From Cytobacillus praedii (lineage in GTDB: Bacteria > Bacillota > Bacilli > Bacillales > Cytobacillaceae): a DNA stretch of 64,000 nucleotides. This document shows, in pieces, positions 1 through 8,655 of the stretch (within the stretch, counting starts at the first letter, position 1; each line of letters opens with the position of its first letter). The stretch lies in the NCBI RefSeq assembly GCF_001439605.1, contig NZ_LMBX01000002.1, forward strand, positions 1-64,000, given 5' to 3'. The position numbers and the translations under genes are program-made. Below the pieces are notes generated by a model. The model made no database searches, was not told the DNA's origin, and saw nothing but the letters and a program-made list of their open reading frames with translations.

Positions 1-100
1 GTAAGATTAGCTCTTAAGTTTTAAAACTTGTTTTAAACGTTGACGTTTTTTGTTCGTTCAGTTTTCAAAGAGCAATTCGATGATATCGCTCAGAGGCGAC
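1..100 (-). other. rRNA operon 5' leader (16S gene lies off the left edge)
   Basis: Read on the minus strand, this stretch is a typical Bacillus pre-16S leader. It carries a boxA-like antitermination element (TTGCTCTTTGAAAACT, plus coordinates 60-75) followed by AACGTCAACG-type spacer sequence. It lies just downstream of a strong promoter and runs out of the window, so the 16S rRNA gene itself is not seen. The adjacent ygxA gene supports this, because ygxA neighbours rrnD in B. subtilis. Confidence 0.75.
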
Positions 101-106
101 TTTCTT

Positions 107-135
107 AATATAACATGTGTTAACTTTTTCGTCAA
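107..135 (-). promoter_or_regulatory. Strong sigma-A promoter of the rRNA operon
   Basis: On the minus strand, TTGACG (130-135) and TATATT (107-112) are separated by exactly 17 bp, close to sigma-A consensus. The predicted start is about 7 bp further on, near position 100, directly before the boxA-containing leader. A strong promoter with a boxA leader fits an rRNA operon. Confidence 0.75.
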
Positions 136-247
136 CACTTTTTTAAAAATAATCCGTCAGCTGTAAAAATGTTTTTCTCACAAATCGCAGCGACGGATAT
201 TAATATATCAAGTATATCAACAAAGGTCAATAGCTTTTATTGTTTTT

Positions 248-1123
248 TTAAGATAATTTTTTCCCGAGCTTATAGTACCGATGAAAGACCCCTTGCCCTT
301 TTGTCTCTTTCATAACTACTTCAATGATGCCTTTATCAATTAAATACTCAAGAAGCATAGTAAGATCAACACTATATAGTTGGACTTCCTTATGACTAAT
401 CATTTCATTAATAGTCCAAGAATCTTTTTCAGCAAGCACATCAACTAAATGCTGTATCCCGCTTTTCATTTTTGAATGGATCAAAAACTCACTGGCTAGA
501 AATAGCAGCTCTAGCCTTTTATCCAGTGGCTCATGGCTCGTAACAAGCTCTTCATACAATTTGGTGATTTCTGGATCCATTTGCTTTACCTGCTGCCACA
601 CTGTCACTTCCGGATGAAATCCCTGCTCAATCACTGCTAATCTTGCCAGGTGATGAAGTGAATGGACAATATGATTGTATGCATCTAGATATTGGTCATT
701 TTCAAAAAAAGCTTTCCCATTCATATAACGGCGAATAAGCTTGGCAAATTCCAGACCCATCTTCAACTTTCTCCCATAGAATGGGAACTCCAATAATTCA
801 GTTTTAATGTTTTGGATATATTCATTGCGGTCGAATAGGATCTTTCCATCGTATAGCCAATCAAATATTTTCTTATTCGAGCCATGCAAAATCCATTCAT
901 TCAGCTGCTGTTCAGTCACAATATACAAGGCTGCTTTTTTATCATGGTACGTATAATGCTTAATCGATACGGATGAATCTGCTTCAGTTACCAGAACAAG
1001 CAAAACCGCATCAAATGTGTCTGTAACTGGAATATCCTTTTGTCGTTTCTTTATCATTAGTACACCAAGCGTATTCGCCTGACTTGCACGTTCTTGATAA
1101 ATAGGACGGAGAATGTCTTCCAT
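248..1123 (-). CDS. ygxA: YgxA, nucleotidyltransferase-like protein
   Basis: The 291-residue product resembles Bacillus YgxA, a protein with a nucleotidyltransferase-like fold and a C-terminal winged-helix-like part; its substrate is unknown. The frame stays open further upstream, but the third of three consecutive ATG codons (1123) has GGAGG at 7 bp spacing and gives the expected start MEDILRPIYQ. The gene sits next to the rRNA promoter and is divergent from ygzB, as in B. subtilis. The catalytic residues of active nucleotidyltransferases are not obvious, so enzymatic activity is uncertain. Confidence 0.85.
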   Translation of the reverse strand: MEDILRPIYQERASQANTLGVLMIKKRQKDIPVTDTFDAVLLVLVTEADSSVSIKHYTYHDKKAALYIVTEQQLNEWILHGSNKKIFDWLYDGKILFDRNEYIQNIKTELLEFPFYGRKLKMGLEFAKLIRRYMNGKAFFENDQYLDAYNHIVHSLHHLARLAVIEQGFHPEVTVWQQVKQMDPEITKLYEELVTSHEPLDKRLELLFLASEFLIHSKMKSGIQHLVDVLAEKDSWTINEMISHKEVQLYSVDLTMLLEYLIDKGIIEVVMKETKGQGVFHRYYKLGKKLS

Positions 1124-1271
1124 CATCATTCCTCCAAATTTATTGATAAGAATATATCTTCGACAATTTTTTATCATATTCCTCCCTTTAATAACTTAAA
1201 ATCTCCTGCTTTCTTTTTATTTATCTTCTATTAAGCAATATGATATAGTTATTCTTTAGGGAGGGACATGG

Positions 1272-1625
1272 ATGGCTAAGTATACAATGTATTCAAGTAA
1301 AATTAATAAGATCCGTACATTTGCCCTGGCATTGATATTTGTTGGATTTATCGTCATGTACATAGGCATTTTCTTTAAAAATTCCCCTCTGCTCATGACA
1401 ATCTTTATGTTTTTGGGTTTCATATTCATGATTGCAAGTGTCGTCGTGTATTTTTGGATTGGGATGCTCTCAACCAAAACCGTCCAGGTAGTTTGCCCGA
1501 ATTGCGGAAAACACACCAAAATACTTGGACGAGTAGACATGTGTATGTATTGCAATGAACCATTAACACTTGATCCAAATCTTGAGGGCAAAGAGTTCGA
1601 CGAAAAATATAACAAGAAAAGATAA
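1272..1625 (+). CDS. ygzB: YgzB, UPF0295 membrane protein with zinc-ribbon tail
   Basis: The 117-residue protein has two hydrophobic segments (about residues 17-35 and 42-65). A C-terminal segment carries two CxxC pairs (CPNCGK and CMYCNE), suggesting a cytoplasmic zinc ribbon. This is the UPF0295/YgzB architecture. The start is the ATG at 1272 behind AGGGAGGG. The gene lies between ygxA and perR as in B. subtilis, and a terminator hairpin overlaps its stop codon. The molecular function is not known. Confidence 0.9.
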   Translation: MAKYTMYSSKINKIRTFALALIFVGFIVMYIGIFFKNSPLLMTIFMFLGFIFMIASVVVYFWIGMLSTKTVQVVCPNCGKHTKILGRVDMCMYCNEPLTLDPNLEGKEFDEKYNKKR

Positions 1626-1659
1626 AAGCTTGGCCCCATGCCAAGCTTTTATCTTTTTT
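1621..1659. terminator. Rho-independent terminator after ygzB
   Basis: A perfect 13 bp stem (1621-1633 with 1641-1653) and a 7-base loop are followed by six Ts on the plus strand. The stem contains the ygzB stop codon. An A-rich left side could also stop transcripts arriving from perR. Confidence 0.85.
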
Positions 1660-1671
1660 AAAGCAAATAGA

Positions 1672-1706
1672 AAAGCTGACAGCCCTTTTCGGCTAGCAGC
1701 TTCATT
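1672..1706 (-). terminator. Probable terminator of perR
   Basis: An imperfect hairpin (AAGCTGACAGCC pairing with GGCTAGCAGCTT) lies 14 bp downstream of the perR stop codon on the minus strand. It is followed there by a short T-rich run. Confidence 0.5.
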
Positions 1707-1719
1707 GCGGCAATATTTA

Positions 1720-2163
1720 TTAATGGGCTTCTTTACTAGCACAATCCGGACAAGTACCATATATCTCCATCCGATGATGGCTAATTTTAAATCCAGTCAC
1801 ATGTGATGCTAAATGCTCTACTTCATCAAGTCCTGGATAATGGAAATCAACAATTTTCCCACACTGTTCACAGATCACATGATAGTGATGGGTTGTGACA
1901 AAATCAAAACGGCTTGATGCATCCCCATAGGTTAACTCCTTTACAAGTCCAACCTCACGAAATACTCTCAAATTATTGTATACAGTCGCAACACTCATAT
2001 TTGGGAATTTTCCTTCAAGAGCTTTATAAATATCGTCGGCAGTTGGGTGTGACATTGAGTTAATTAAATACTCAAGTATCGCATGACGCTGTGGTGTTAT
2101 GCGCACTCCAGTATCCTTTAAGGTATCTAATGCTTCCTTTAATTCAATATGTGCCACCGCCAT
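1720..2163 (-). CDS. perR: PerR, Fur-family peroxide-sensing repressor
   Basis: The 147-residue protein is almost collinear with B. subtilis PerR. All sensor ligands are present: H39, D87, H93, H95 and D106 match the Fe/Mn regulatory site, and C98, C101, C138 and C141 form the structural zinc site. PerR represses peroxide-defence genes and is inactivated when the iron-bound histidines are oxidised. The N-terminal winged helix contains the [10 protein letters not shown] helix. The start ATG at 2163 has AGAGGTG upstream. A PerR box lies in its own promoter, predicting autoregulation. The neighbouring bcp peroxidase fits the oxidative-stress role. Confidence 0.97.
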   Translation of the reverse strand: MAVAHIELKEALDTLKDTGVRITPQRHAILEYLINSMSHPTADDIYKALEGKFPNMSVATVYNNLRVFREVGLVKELTYGDASSRFDFVTTHHYHVICEQCGKIVDFHYPGLDEVEHLASHVTGFKISHHRMEIYGTCPDCASKEAH

Positions 2164-2192
2164 GCACCTCTTTTCTAAAAAGAATTCTTATT

Positions 2193-2207
2193 TTATAATC
2201 TTTATAA
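2193..2207 (-). promoter_or_regulatory. PerR box in the perR promoter
   Basis: The minus strand reads TTATAAAGATTATAA, which differs from the PerR consensus TTATAATNATTATAA at one informative position. It lies just downstream of the predicted -10, where a repressor would block transcription. Confidence 0.7.
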
Positions 2208-2209
2208 AT

Positions 2210-2239
2210 AGTGTACTAATTTATTATTACTTTTGTCAA
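2210..2239 (-). promoter_or_regulatory. Sigma-A promoter of perR
   Basis: TTGACA (2234-2239) and TACACT (2210-2215) on the minus strand are separated by 18 bp, and the PerR box follows immediately. The -10 is weak and the -35 is perfect. Confidence 0.6.
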
Positions 2240-2657
2240 CATTACAAACCCTCAAACAGCAAGTTTATTCCAATACCAGCTATTTCGCCTGCACTCCATC
2301 CCCTTTACCTAATCATTCTTCTTATTAATATATGTATGTGGGTAATAATTAAAAACCACTTTCTTTTTGAAACAAGATTGTCTTTAAATATTTTGACTTC
2401 TTCTCACTGTGAACGCTGAGCTCCCTCTTAAAAATGCCTGTTGGGTCTTTAACTGTCCACTTCTCCCGCTGGAATCTTGTACAAAACAGCTTTTATTAAA
2501 TGAGTTTTCAGCAAAAAAAAAAGCGAATCTCTAAAGATTCGCTTTAAAAGTATCTGAGGAGGTATGCCCTAATAAAATGATATTCAAAAACCACTTAAAT
2601 GAATGGACATACGCCTTGAAACTAAAAAATAGGCTAGAATTGAAGACTCCTTCTTAT
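2240..2657. other. Gene-free interval between perR and bcp
   Basis: I see no credible coding sequence here. The open frames are short and lack ribosome binding sites in register. The only clear element is the terminator at 2513-2544. The rest is AT-rich sequence upstream of perR and downstream of bcp. Confidence 0.6.
2513..2544 (-). terminator. Terminator downstream of bcp
   Basis: A 9 bp stem (AAGCGAATC, loop TCTAAA, GATTCGCTT) is followed by ten Ts when read on the minus strand. It is placed about 115 bp after the bcp stop codon. Confidence 0.8.
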
Positions 2658-3128
2658 TTAAGAAAGGCTGTCCTCAATAAATTGAAGGGCTTCCTCCACA
2701 TGCCCTTTCACCTTTACTTTTCTCCATTCCTTTACTAGTCTGCCTTCTTTATCAATAATAAAAGTCGCACGTTCAATTCCCATATATTCTTTTCCAAAGT
2801 TTTTCTTCAATTTCCAAACATCATAAGCCTCGGCTACCTGATGATCTTCATCTGCCAGCAAAACAAACGGCAGAGCATATTTCTCAATAAATTTCTCATG
2901 GCGGTTGAGAGGATCCGGACTTACACCTAAAATAACAGCATCTAGACCAGAAAAGCTTTCATATTGATCTCTGAAATCACAAGCCTCAGTAGTACATCCC
3001 GGTGTCATATCCTTAGGGTAGAAATAAAGGACCACATTTTTGCCGCGATAATTAGATAATTTAACGATTTCTCCATTGCTGCCTGCTAATGAAAAATCTG
3101 GAGCAAGTTCTCCTACTACAGCTGTCAT
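2658..3128 (-). CDS. bcp: Bcp/YgaF, thioredoxin-dependent thiol peroxidase
   Basis: This 156-residue peroxiredoxin of the BCP/PrxQ family reduces H2O2 and alkyl hydroperoxides in the cytoplasm with electrons from thioredoxin. The active-site segment PGCTTEACDFRD contains the peroxidatic C45 and a resolving C50 five residues later, the alpha-helical two-cysteine arrangement of PrxQ. Length and start (ATG at 3128 behind AGGAG) match the family. It keeps its B. subtilis neighbourhood beside perR. No PerR box is visible directly upstream. Confidence 0.95.
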   Translation of the reverse strand: MTAVVGELAPDFSLAGSNGEIVKLSNYRGKNVVLYFYPKDMTPGCTTEACDFRDQYESFSGLDAVILGVSPDPLNRHEKFIEKYALPFVLLADEDHQVAEAYDVWKLKKNFGKEYMGIERATFIIDKEGRLVKEWRKVKVKGHVEEALQFIEDSLS

Positions 3129-3216
3129 GCTTTATTCACTCCTAATGTAATAGCAGCTTAACATGCTATTGCTTTTTTTATAAGCCTAGCTAATTTCTAT
3201 AATAAAAACAACTAAT

Positions 3217-3624
3217 CTACTTCGTCTCCAAATCAAATACGGCTTTAAAAACAAAAGCGGCTGGGATTGTATAGCCGATTAATGCTTCAAGAACAGCGAT
3301 CATCCTCCCAATTCCAACGGGAGAAATATCCCCATACCCAACCGAAAACAATGTGACAGCACTAAAGTAAAAGCCTGTTTCTAGACGATTAAAAAAATTT
3401 TCATACCACGCATCCGTCTCTTCTAAAAATACATTAAATCCATTCAATTCCAGAAGAATATATATGAGACCGAACCCGAGCATCACAGTTATATAAATAC
3501 AAGCCAAATACAAAAAGTTTTCAAAGGAAACTTTCTTCCCTTTAATTTTATGCGGCAAGAATAAAGTGCGCAAACTCATAACCATGCAAAATACAATTAA
3601 TACCAGGGACAAATAAAACACCAT
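3217..3624 (-). CDS. Small potassium channel, pore-domain protein
   Basis: The 135-residue membrane protein has an N-terminal hydrophobic helix (about 1-22), a second helix (36-60), a pore helix with the K+ selectivity filter VGYGD (95-99) and a final helix (about 108-130). There is no RCK or cyclic-nucleotide domain, so gating must be intrinsic or depend on a partner. It is therefore a minimal Ion_trans_2-type channel. It lies 88 bp upstream of bcp in the same direction, in a position where B. subtilis has no channel gene, so it is a local insertion or a lineage difference. Confidence 0.85.
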   Translation of the reverse strand: MVFYLSLVLIVFCMVMSLRTLFLPHKIKGKKVSFENFLYLACIYITVMLGFGLIYILLELNGFNVFLEETDAWYENFFNRLETGFYFSAVTLFSVGYGDISPVGIGRMIAVLEALIGYTIPAAFVFKAVFDLETK

Positions 3625-3810
3625 ATGGCTCCCTCTTTTCCCTTATGTTCTATCTATTTATACGCGCATTGATTATTTTGTATGACAAGCTAGATGGAAG
3701 GACAAAAAAATTGTCGCAATTATAAGTTACAGCATTCTTAACTTGAAAAATGGTAAGATAATATAAGCGAAAGACTTATTGTGATTTTTCATTTTGTAAG
3801 GAGGATTTAT

Positions 3811-5109
3811 ATGCAATTCACGAATTCAGAACGCATACATAAAAAAGCACTTGAACATATCGTAGGAGGAGTAAACAGTCCTTCCCGCTCTTATAAAGCG
3901 GTTGGCGGAGGCGCACCAGTTGTAATGGAGAGAGCAAAAGGTGCTTATTTCTGGGATGTGGACGGCAATCAATATATCGATTATTTAGCTGCTTATGGAC
4001 CAATCATAACCGGACATGCTCATCCGCATATTACAGAAGCCATCAAAAAAGCGGCAGAAACAGGTGTCCTTTACGGAACACCAACCCCACATGAAGTAAG
4101 ATTTGCTGAAATGTTAAAGGAAGCCATGCCGAATCTTGAAAAGGTCCGATTCGTAAATTCAGGAACGGAGGCAGTAATGACAACCATCCGTGTCGCACGG
4201 GCTTACACAGGCAGAGATAAAATTATTAAGTTTGCCGGCTGTTACCATGGTCACTCTGATCTTGTGCTTGTTGCAGCGGGGTCAGGCCCATCTACACTTG
4301 GCACACCTGATTCAGCAGGCGTTCCAAAAAGCATTGCTCAAGAAGTCATCACCGTTCCATTCAATGACATCGAACCATATAAAGAAGCATTAGAAAAATG
4401 GGGTGACCAAATTGCTGCCGTTCTAGTTGAGCCGATTGTTGGAAACTTCGGGATTGTTGAACCAAAGCCAGGCTTTTTGGAGCAAGTGAATGAGTTAACA
4501 CATAAAGCCGGTGCACTTGTTATTTATGATGAAGTAATTACCGCTTTCCGATTCATGTATGGAGGAGCCCAGGATTTGCTTGGAGTGACTCCCGATTTAA
4601 CAGCAATGGGAAAAATTATAGGCGGAGGCCTGCCAATTGGTGCTTATGGCGGCAAAAAGGAAATTATGGAGACTGTTGCCCCATTAGGACCAGCATACCA
4701 GGCAGGAACAATGGCAGGGAACCCAGCATCCATTCTATCAGGAATTGCTTGTCTTGAAGTATTAAAACAAAAAGGCGTGTATGAATACCTTGATCAATTA
4801 GGTGCGATGTTAGAGGAAGGAATTACAGCGGCAGCGAAGGAATTCAATATTCCAATAACCATTAACCGCTTAAAGGGTGCATTAACCGTTTATTTCACAA
4901 ATGAAAAAGTTGTTAATTATGAGCAGGCTGAAGATACGGATGGCGAAATGTTCGCTAAGTTCTTTAAACTCATGCTGAAGCAAGGCATCAACCTTGCCCC
5001 TTCCAAATATGAAGCCTGGTTTGTAACAATCGCTCATACAGAAGAAGATATCCAAGCAACCCTTCATGCAGTCAATCAAGCATTTGAAGCATTGCAAAAC
5101 GAAAGATAA
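3811..5109 (+). CDS. gsaB: GsaB/HemL2, glutamate-1-semialdehyde 2,1-aminomutase
   Basis: This PLP enzyme of class-III aminotransferase fold (432 residues) converts glutamate-1-semialdehyde to 5-aminolevulinate in the C5 tetrapyrrole pathway. The PLP lysine is K268 in [18 protein letters not shown] (116-121) and the YDE motif near 239 are the usual cofactor contacts. The frame is open upstream, but ATG 3811 follows AAGGAGG at good spacing and gives the family N-terminus. In Bacillus this is the second aminomutase (GsaB) besides HemL in the main hem operon. A terminator follows. Confidence 0.95.
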   Translation: MQFTNSERIHKKALEHIVGGVNSPSRSYKAVGGGAPVVMERAKGAYFWDVDGNQYIDYLAAYGPIITGHAHPHITEAIKKAAETGVLYGTPTPHEVRFAEMLKEAMPNLEKVRFVNSGTEAVMTTIRVARAYTGRDKIIKFAGCYHGHSDLVLVAAGSGPSTLGTPDSAGVPKSIAQEVITVPFNDIEPYKEALEKWGDQIAAVLVEPIVGNFGIVEPKPGFLEQVNELTHKAGALVIYDEVITAFRFMYGGAQDLLGVTPDLTAMGKIIGGGLPIGAYGGKKEIMETVAPLGPAYQAGTMAGNPASILSGIACLEVLKQKGVYEYLDQLGAMLEEGITAAAKEFNIPITINRLKGALTVYFTNEKVVNYEQAEDTDGEMFAKFFKLMLKQGINLAPSKYEAWFVTIAHTEEDIQATLHAVNQAFEALQNER

Positions 5110-5140
5110 ATGTAATCCTATTTTAGAAATAGCAGTCAGC

Positions 5141-5166
5141 AAAGGAGCGATATATCGCTCCTTTTT
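5141..5166. terminator. Terminator after gsaB
   Basis: A 10 bp perfect stem (AAAGGAGCGA, loop TATA, TCGCTCCTTT) is followed by a T-rich end. Confidence 0.85.
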
Positions 5167-5356
5167 CCTATGTCTTTAAACTTAAAATCCATCTTCAGTG
5201 TAAAGTTCAAAAAAATGCCCATTGTGCTTCTTCGGATATCCATGTATAGTACATTAATGTCATAGACTTAACAAAAGCTAGAGGCACAATCAAAAAACTT
5301 TATTCGATTCTGTCGGATAGGGTAGTATTATTTAAAAAGAAAGGAAATATGTACGT

Positions 5357-6427
5357 ATGAAGCTTGGCGCCCGCATATTAAAAACGGGAATCGCAATCAT
5401 TTTATCATTATTATTATCGGAATTATTTCAGCTCCCTTCCCCTGTCTTTGCAGCAATTGCAGCGATTTTCGCTGTACAGCCGACCATTTACCGGTCATTT
5501 TTATCCATAATTGAGCAAATCCAAGGGAATTTCATTGGAGCAATCATTGCTGTAATTTTCGTTTTATTACTAGGAAATCATATCGTCATCATTGGGCTTG
5601 CGGCGATTATTGTGATTACGATTAACCTGAAGCTGAAAATCGAAAATACAATCTCACTCTCTCTCGTTACCATGATTGTTATTATGGAAACACCAGGTGA
5701 TGAGTTTATCCAGTTTGCACTTATTCGCTTTTCTACCATCATGCTTGGGGTATTATCTGCTTTTATTGTAAATTTAGTTTTCTTGCCTCCAAAGTATGAA
5801 AAGAAGCTATACTATAAGATTTCTGATGTAACAGAAGAAACGACCAAATGGATTCGCCTCACGATTAGGCATGCATCAGAGCATCGTCTCCTTAAGAATG
5901 ATATTGGGAAAATGAAGGAAGCCGTTCGTAGCCTCGATCATTTATATGTGATGTATAAAGAGGAACGCAACTACTTCAAAAAAAATACATTAGTGAAATC
6001 CCGAAAGCTTGTCATATACAGGCAGATGATTTCTACTGTAAAAAGATCGCTTGAAATGCTGAGGAGATTGCATCGATTTGAAAATGATCTTCAAGAAATG
6101 CCCGCAGAATTCCAGCATGCGGTTCAGCAGCAATTAGATTGTCTTATCCATTACCATGAACATGTTATGCTTAAATTCATAGGAAAAGTTAAGCCTAACG
6201 TGACCTTTGAAGAGGGAGACATCATCCTAAACAGCAAGGAACTGCTCAATCTCTTTTTTGCCAATCAAAAGGAAGCAAAAATTGAGGAGGAAGCGACGCT
6301 TTCACATACAGTGCAAATCCTTTCAGCCATTATTAACTATGATGAACAAGTCGTCCACCTCGATAAGCTGATCACGAGTTTCCAAACCTATCATAAGAAG
6401 ACGAGTGAAATTATGATAGAAGAGTAA
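5357..6427 (+). CDS. ygaE: YgaE, aromatic acid exporter-family membrane protein
   Basis: The 356-residue protein has an N-terminal half of about four to five membrane segments (residues 5-150), including the FAAIAAIFAVQPT motif typical of the aromatic acid exporter/DUF939 family. The C-terminal half is soluble, charged and helical. Transport of aromatic acids is inferred from the family; the B. subtilis homologue YgaE has no proven substrate. It starts at ATG 5357 behind AAGGAAA. It lies downstream of gsaB as in B. subtilis, with its own promoter region of about 190 bp. Confidence 0.85.
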   Translation: MKLGARILKTGIAIILSLLLSELFQLPSPVFAAIAAIFAVQPTIYRSFLSIIEQIQGNFIGAIIAVIFVLLLGNHIVIIGLAAIIVITINLKLKIENTISLSLVTMIVIMETPGDEFIQFALIRFSTIMLGVLSAFIVNLVFLPPKYEKKLYYKISDVTEETTKWIRLTIRHASEHRLLKNDIGKMKEAVRSLDHLYVMYKEERNYFKKNTLVKSRKLVIYRQMISTVKRSLEMLRRLHRFENDLQEMPAEFQHAVQQQLDCLIHYHEHVMLKFIGKVKPNVTFEEGDIILNSKELLNLFFANQKEAKIEEEATLSHTVQILSAIINYDEQVVHLDKLITSFQTYHKKTSEIMIEE

Positions 6428-6453
6428 AAGCAGCTGATTTTCAGCTGCTTTTT
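6428..6453. terminator. Bidirectional terminator between ygaE and dppC
   Basis: A 10 bp perfect stem (AAGCAGCTGA with TCAGCTGCTT) has a three-base loop. Ts follow on the plus strand and the left flank is A-rich, so it can serve both convergent transcripts. Confidence 0.85.
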
Positions 6454-6468
6454 CTTATTGCTTTGCTA

Positions 6469-7368
6469 TTAATTTTTCATTCGAGGATCAAGGGCATCTC
6501 TTAGGCCATCCCCCATTAAGTTAAAGCCTAATACGGTCAGCATAATCGCAATCCCAGGAAAGAACATCGTCCATGGCGCTTGCATTAATAGCGGTCGCGC
6601 ATCTGAAAGCATTTTCCCCCACTCTGGATTAGGTGCAGTCGCTCCTAATCCAAGAAATCCTAGTGCAGCCGCTTCAATAATCGCTGTTGCAATAGCCAAT
6701 GTCCCTTGTACGATAATCGGAGCCATGCTATTTGGAAGCACATGTCTGAATAATATCCGGCTATCCTTCATTCCGACAGCTTTAGCAGCCATGATATACT
6801 CTTCCTGCTTTACACTAAGCACACGGGATCGAATTAACCTTCCAAAGTTTGGAATATTTATAATCGCAATCGCTATTAGAGCATTTTTCAAAGATGGGCC
6901 TAATACAGCAACAATCGCTATTGCTAATAGAATACTCGGAAAAGCAAGCATAATATCAAATAGACGCGAAATAATAGTATCTACCCATTTACCATAATAA
7001 CCGGCCACGATTCCTAGAAAACAGCCAACAATAATAGACCCCATTACAGCAAGAAAGCCTACCCATAATGAGATTCTTGTCCCATAAATAACCCTCGAAA
7101 AAATATCTCTTCCAAAGTCATCCGTACCAAACCAATGCTCACCTGATGGAGCCTGCAATCGTTTTGAAAGCATTTGCTCATTAATTCCTTGGGGAGCAAT
7201 CACCGGTGCAAATACCGCAATGACGATAAAGAATAGAACAATTAATGTGCCAATCAGGGCTAATTTATTCTTTCGAAAGCTTCTCCATGCTTCAAGCCAA
7301 GGGGAAACGACCTTGTCTTCTTCAGGCACAAGCTGTGGCTGTAAATCTTTTTGAGTTGAAAGTTCCAA
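6469..7368 (-). CDS. dppC: DppC, dipeptide ABC transporter permease
   Basis: The 299-residue inner permease belongs to the peptide/nickel ABC family. It has a short cytoplasmic N-terminus, a first transmembrane helix at about 37-58, the periplasm-facing HWFGTDDFGRD motif (about 97-107) that marks DppC/OppC proteins, and the permease core with the EAAALGFLGLGA coupling loop near residue 232. With DppB it forms the membrane channel. It is the last gene of a minus-strand operon dppD-dppF-dppA-dppB-dppC, 12 bp after dppB. Confidence 0.93.
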   Translation of the reverse strand: MELSTQKDLQPQLVPEEDKVVSPWLEAWRSFRKNKLALIGTLIVLFFIVIAVFAPVIAPQGINEQMLSKRLQAPSGEHWFGTDDFGRDIFSRVIYGTRISLWVGFLAVMGSIIVGCFLGIVAGYYGKWVDTIISRLFDIMLAFPSILLAIAIVAVLGPSLKNALIAIAIINIPNFGRLIRSRVLSVKQEEYIMAAKAVGMKDSRILFRHVLPNSMAPIIVQGTLAIATAIIEAAALGFLGLGATAPNPEWGKMLSDARPLLMQAPWTMFFPGIAIMLTVLGFNLMGDGLRDALDPRMKN

Positions 7369-7380
7369 GTGTGTTCCCCC

Positions 7381-8385
7381 CTAATTATATTTAATTCGTG
7401 GATCAATTACTGCATAGAGCAAGTCCACAACTAAGTTAATCATGACGAAAATAAAGGCAATGATTAATATCCCAGATTGAATAACAGGATAGTCACGGGC
7501 ATTAATCGCATCATAAATATAGCGTCCCATTCCCGGCCAGCTAAAGATCGTTTCTGTCAGGATTGCTCCTCCCAGCAAAAGACCGGTTTGAAGACCGATA
7601 ATCGTAAGAACTGGAATAATCGCATTTTTTAAAGAATGCTTATAAACGACCCAGAACATCCGTAATCCCTTCGCTCTTGCTGTACGAATGAAATCTGATC
7701 TCATCACTTCAAGCATGGACGATCGTGTAATCCTTGCAATAATCGCCATTGGAATGGTCGCTAATGCAAATGCAGGGAGAATCAAATGTTTCACAACGTC
7801 CCAAAATTGATCCATTCTCCCTTGCAGCAATGTATCAATCATATAGATATTGGTGATGGATGTGACAGGATTTCTAACTTCCTCTCTTCCCGATGTGGGA
7901 AGCCAGTCAAGATTAATCGCAAACACCCATTGTTCCATCAATCCAAGCCAGAAGATTGGCATTGATACCCCAATAAGTGCAAGAACCATCGCAATATAGT
8001 CAAACCATGAATTTTGGTACCAGGCACTGATGATGCCAGCGTTTACACCAATGACAATCGCAATCACAATTGCACAAAAGGATAATTCAATGGTTGCTGC
8101 TAAATATGGCCAGATTTCCTGGCTGATTGCCGTTTTTGTCTTTATCGATTCACCTAAATCCCCGGTTAATAATCCGCCGAGATATGTAAAGTACTGAATA
8201 TACCAAGGCTGGTCTAAACCCAGCTGCTTTGTTAATTCTTCAACAGCCTCTTTTGTCGCTAATTGTCCAAGGATAATCTGTGCTGGATCTCCAGGAATAG
8301 CCCGAATCATAAAAAAGACAATCAAGGATAGACCTAACAAAACTGGCACTAAGGACAATACTCGTTTTATCGTATAGGAAAACAT
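7381..8385 (-). CDS. dppB: DppB, dipeptide ABC transporter permease
   Basis: The 334-residue product starts with the hallmark MFSYTIKRVLSLVPVLLG helix, followed by FFMIRAIPGDPA, and carries the EAA coupling loop ETIFSWPGMGRY near residue 280. It pairs with DppC. The frame is open further upstream into an interspersed repeat, but ATG 8385 follows GAGGTG at correct spacing and matches the family start. It is separated from dppA by a terminator hairpin and a repeat-like element, so its expression may be lower than that of the binding protein. Confidence 0.93.
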   Translation of the reverse strand: MFSYTIKRVLSLVPVLLGLSLIVFFMIRAIPGDPAQIILGQLATKEAVEELTKQLGLDQPWYIQYFTYLGGLLTGDLGESIKTKTAISQEIWPYLAATIELSFCAIVIAIVIGVNAGIISAWYQNSWFDYIAMVLALIGVSMPIFWLGLMEQWVFAINLDWLPTSGREEVRNPVTSITNIYMIDTLLQGRMDQFWDVVKHLILPAFALATIPMAIIARITRSSMLEVMRSDFIRTARAKGLRMFWVVYKHSLKNAIIPVLTIIGLQTGLLLGGAILTETIFSWPGMGRYIYDAINARDYPVIQSGILIIAFIFVMINLVVDLLYAVIDPRIKYN

Positions 8386-8440
8386 CTTTTTCACCTCACT
8401 GGAAGGTTGTCCAAAAGTCAATGGAGTTGGAATGAACAAA

Positions 8441-8559
8441 TGCGCAAGCGCCTTGCTCACCCCCGACAAGCACAAGACGAGCCTCTCAAAAAAGGTGTCC
8501 TTTACCTTTTTAGGGAGGATTGGCTTGTGACCTCGAGGGGGTAGGTGCTGGAGCTAGAC
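8441..8559. repeat. Interspersed repeat relative within the dpp operon
   Basis: The segment begins with the palindrome GCGCAAGCGCC and ends with GGTGCTGGAGCTAGAC. The same end sequences bound the repeats at 59066-59370. The core differs from those copies and can fold through CACAAG/CTTGTG. It contains no gene and lies in the 270 bp between dppA and dppB. Related decayed sequence is visible near 12590-12650 and 15174-15346. Confidence 0.55.
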
Positions 8560-8617
8560 GCAGACAACCTGTCACAAAGTTATCCACAACATTCAATTTT
8601 ATAATTTCCTAGAGTAA

Positions 8618-8648
8618 GAAAAGGGAGTCACTGCTGAACTCCCTTTTC
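8618..8648 (-). terminator. Hairpin terminator or attenuator after dppA
   Basis: An 11 bp stem (GAAAAGGGAGT with ACTCCCTTTTC) lies 8 bp after the dppA stop on the minus strand. Its position inside the operon suggests partial termination that favours the binding protein over the permeases. Confidence 0.65.
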
Positions 8649-8655
8649 ATAAGTC

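Noticed and set aside
3148-3180. Terminator hairpin upstream of bcp
   Set aside because: The stem is followed by Ts only on the plus strand, where no transcript is expected to end.
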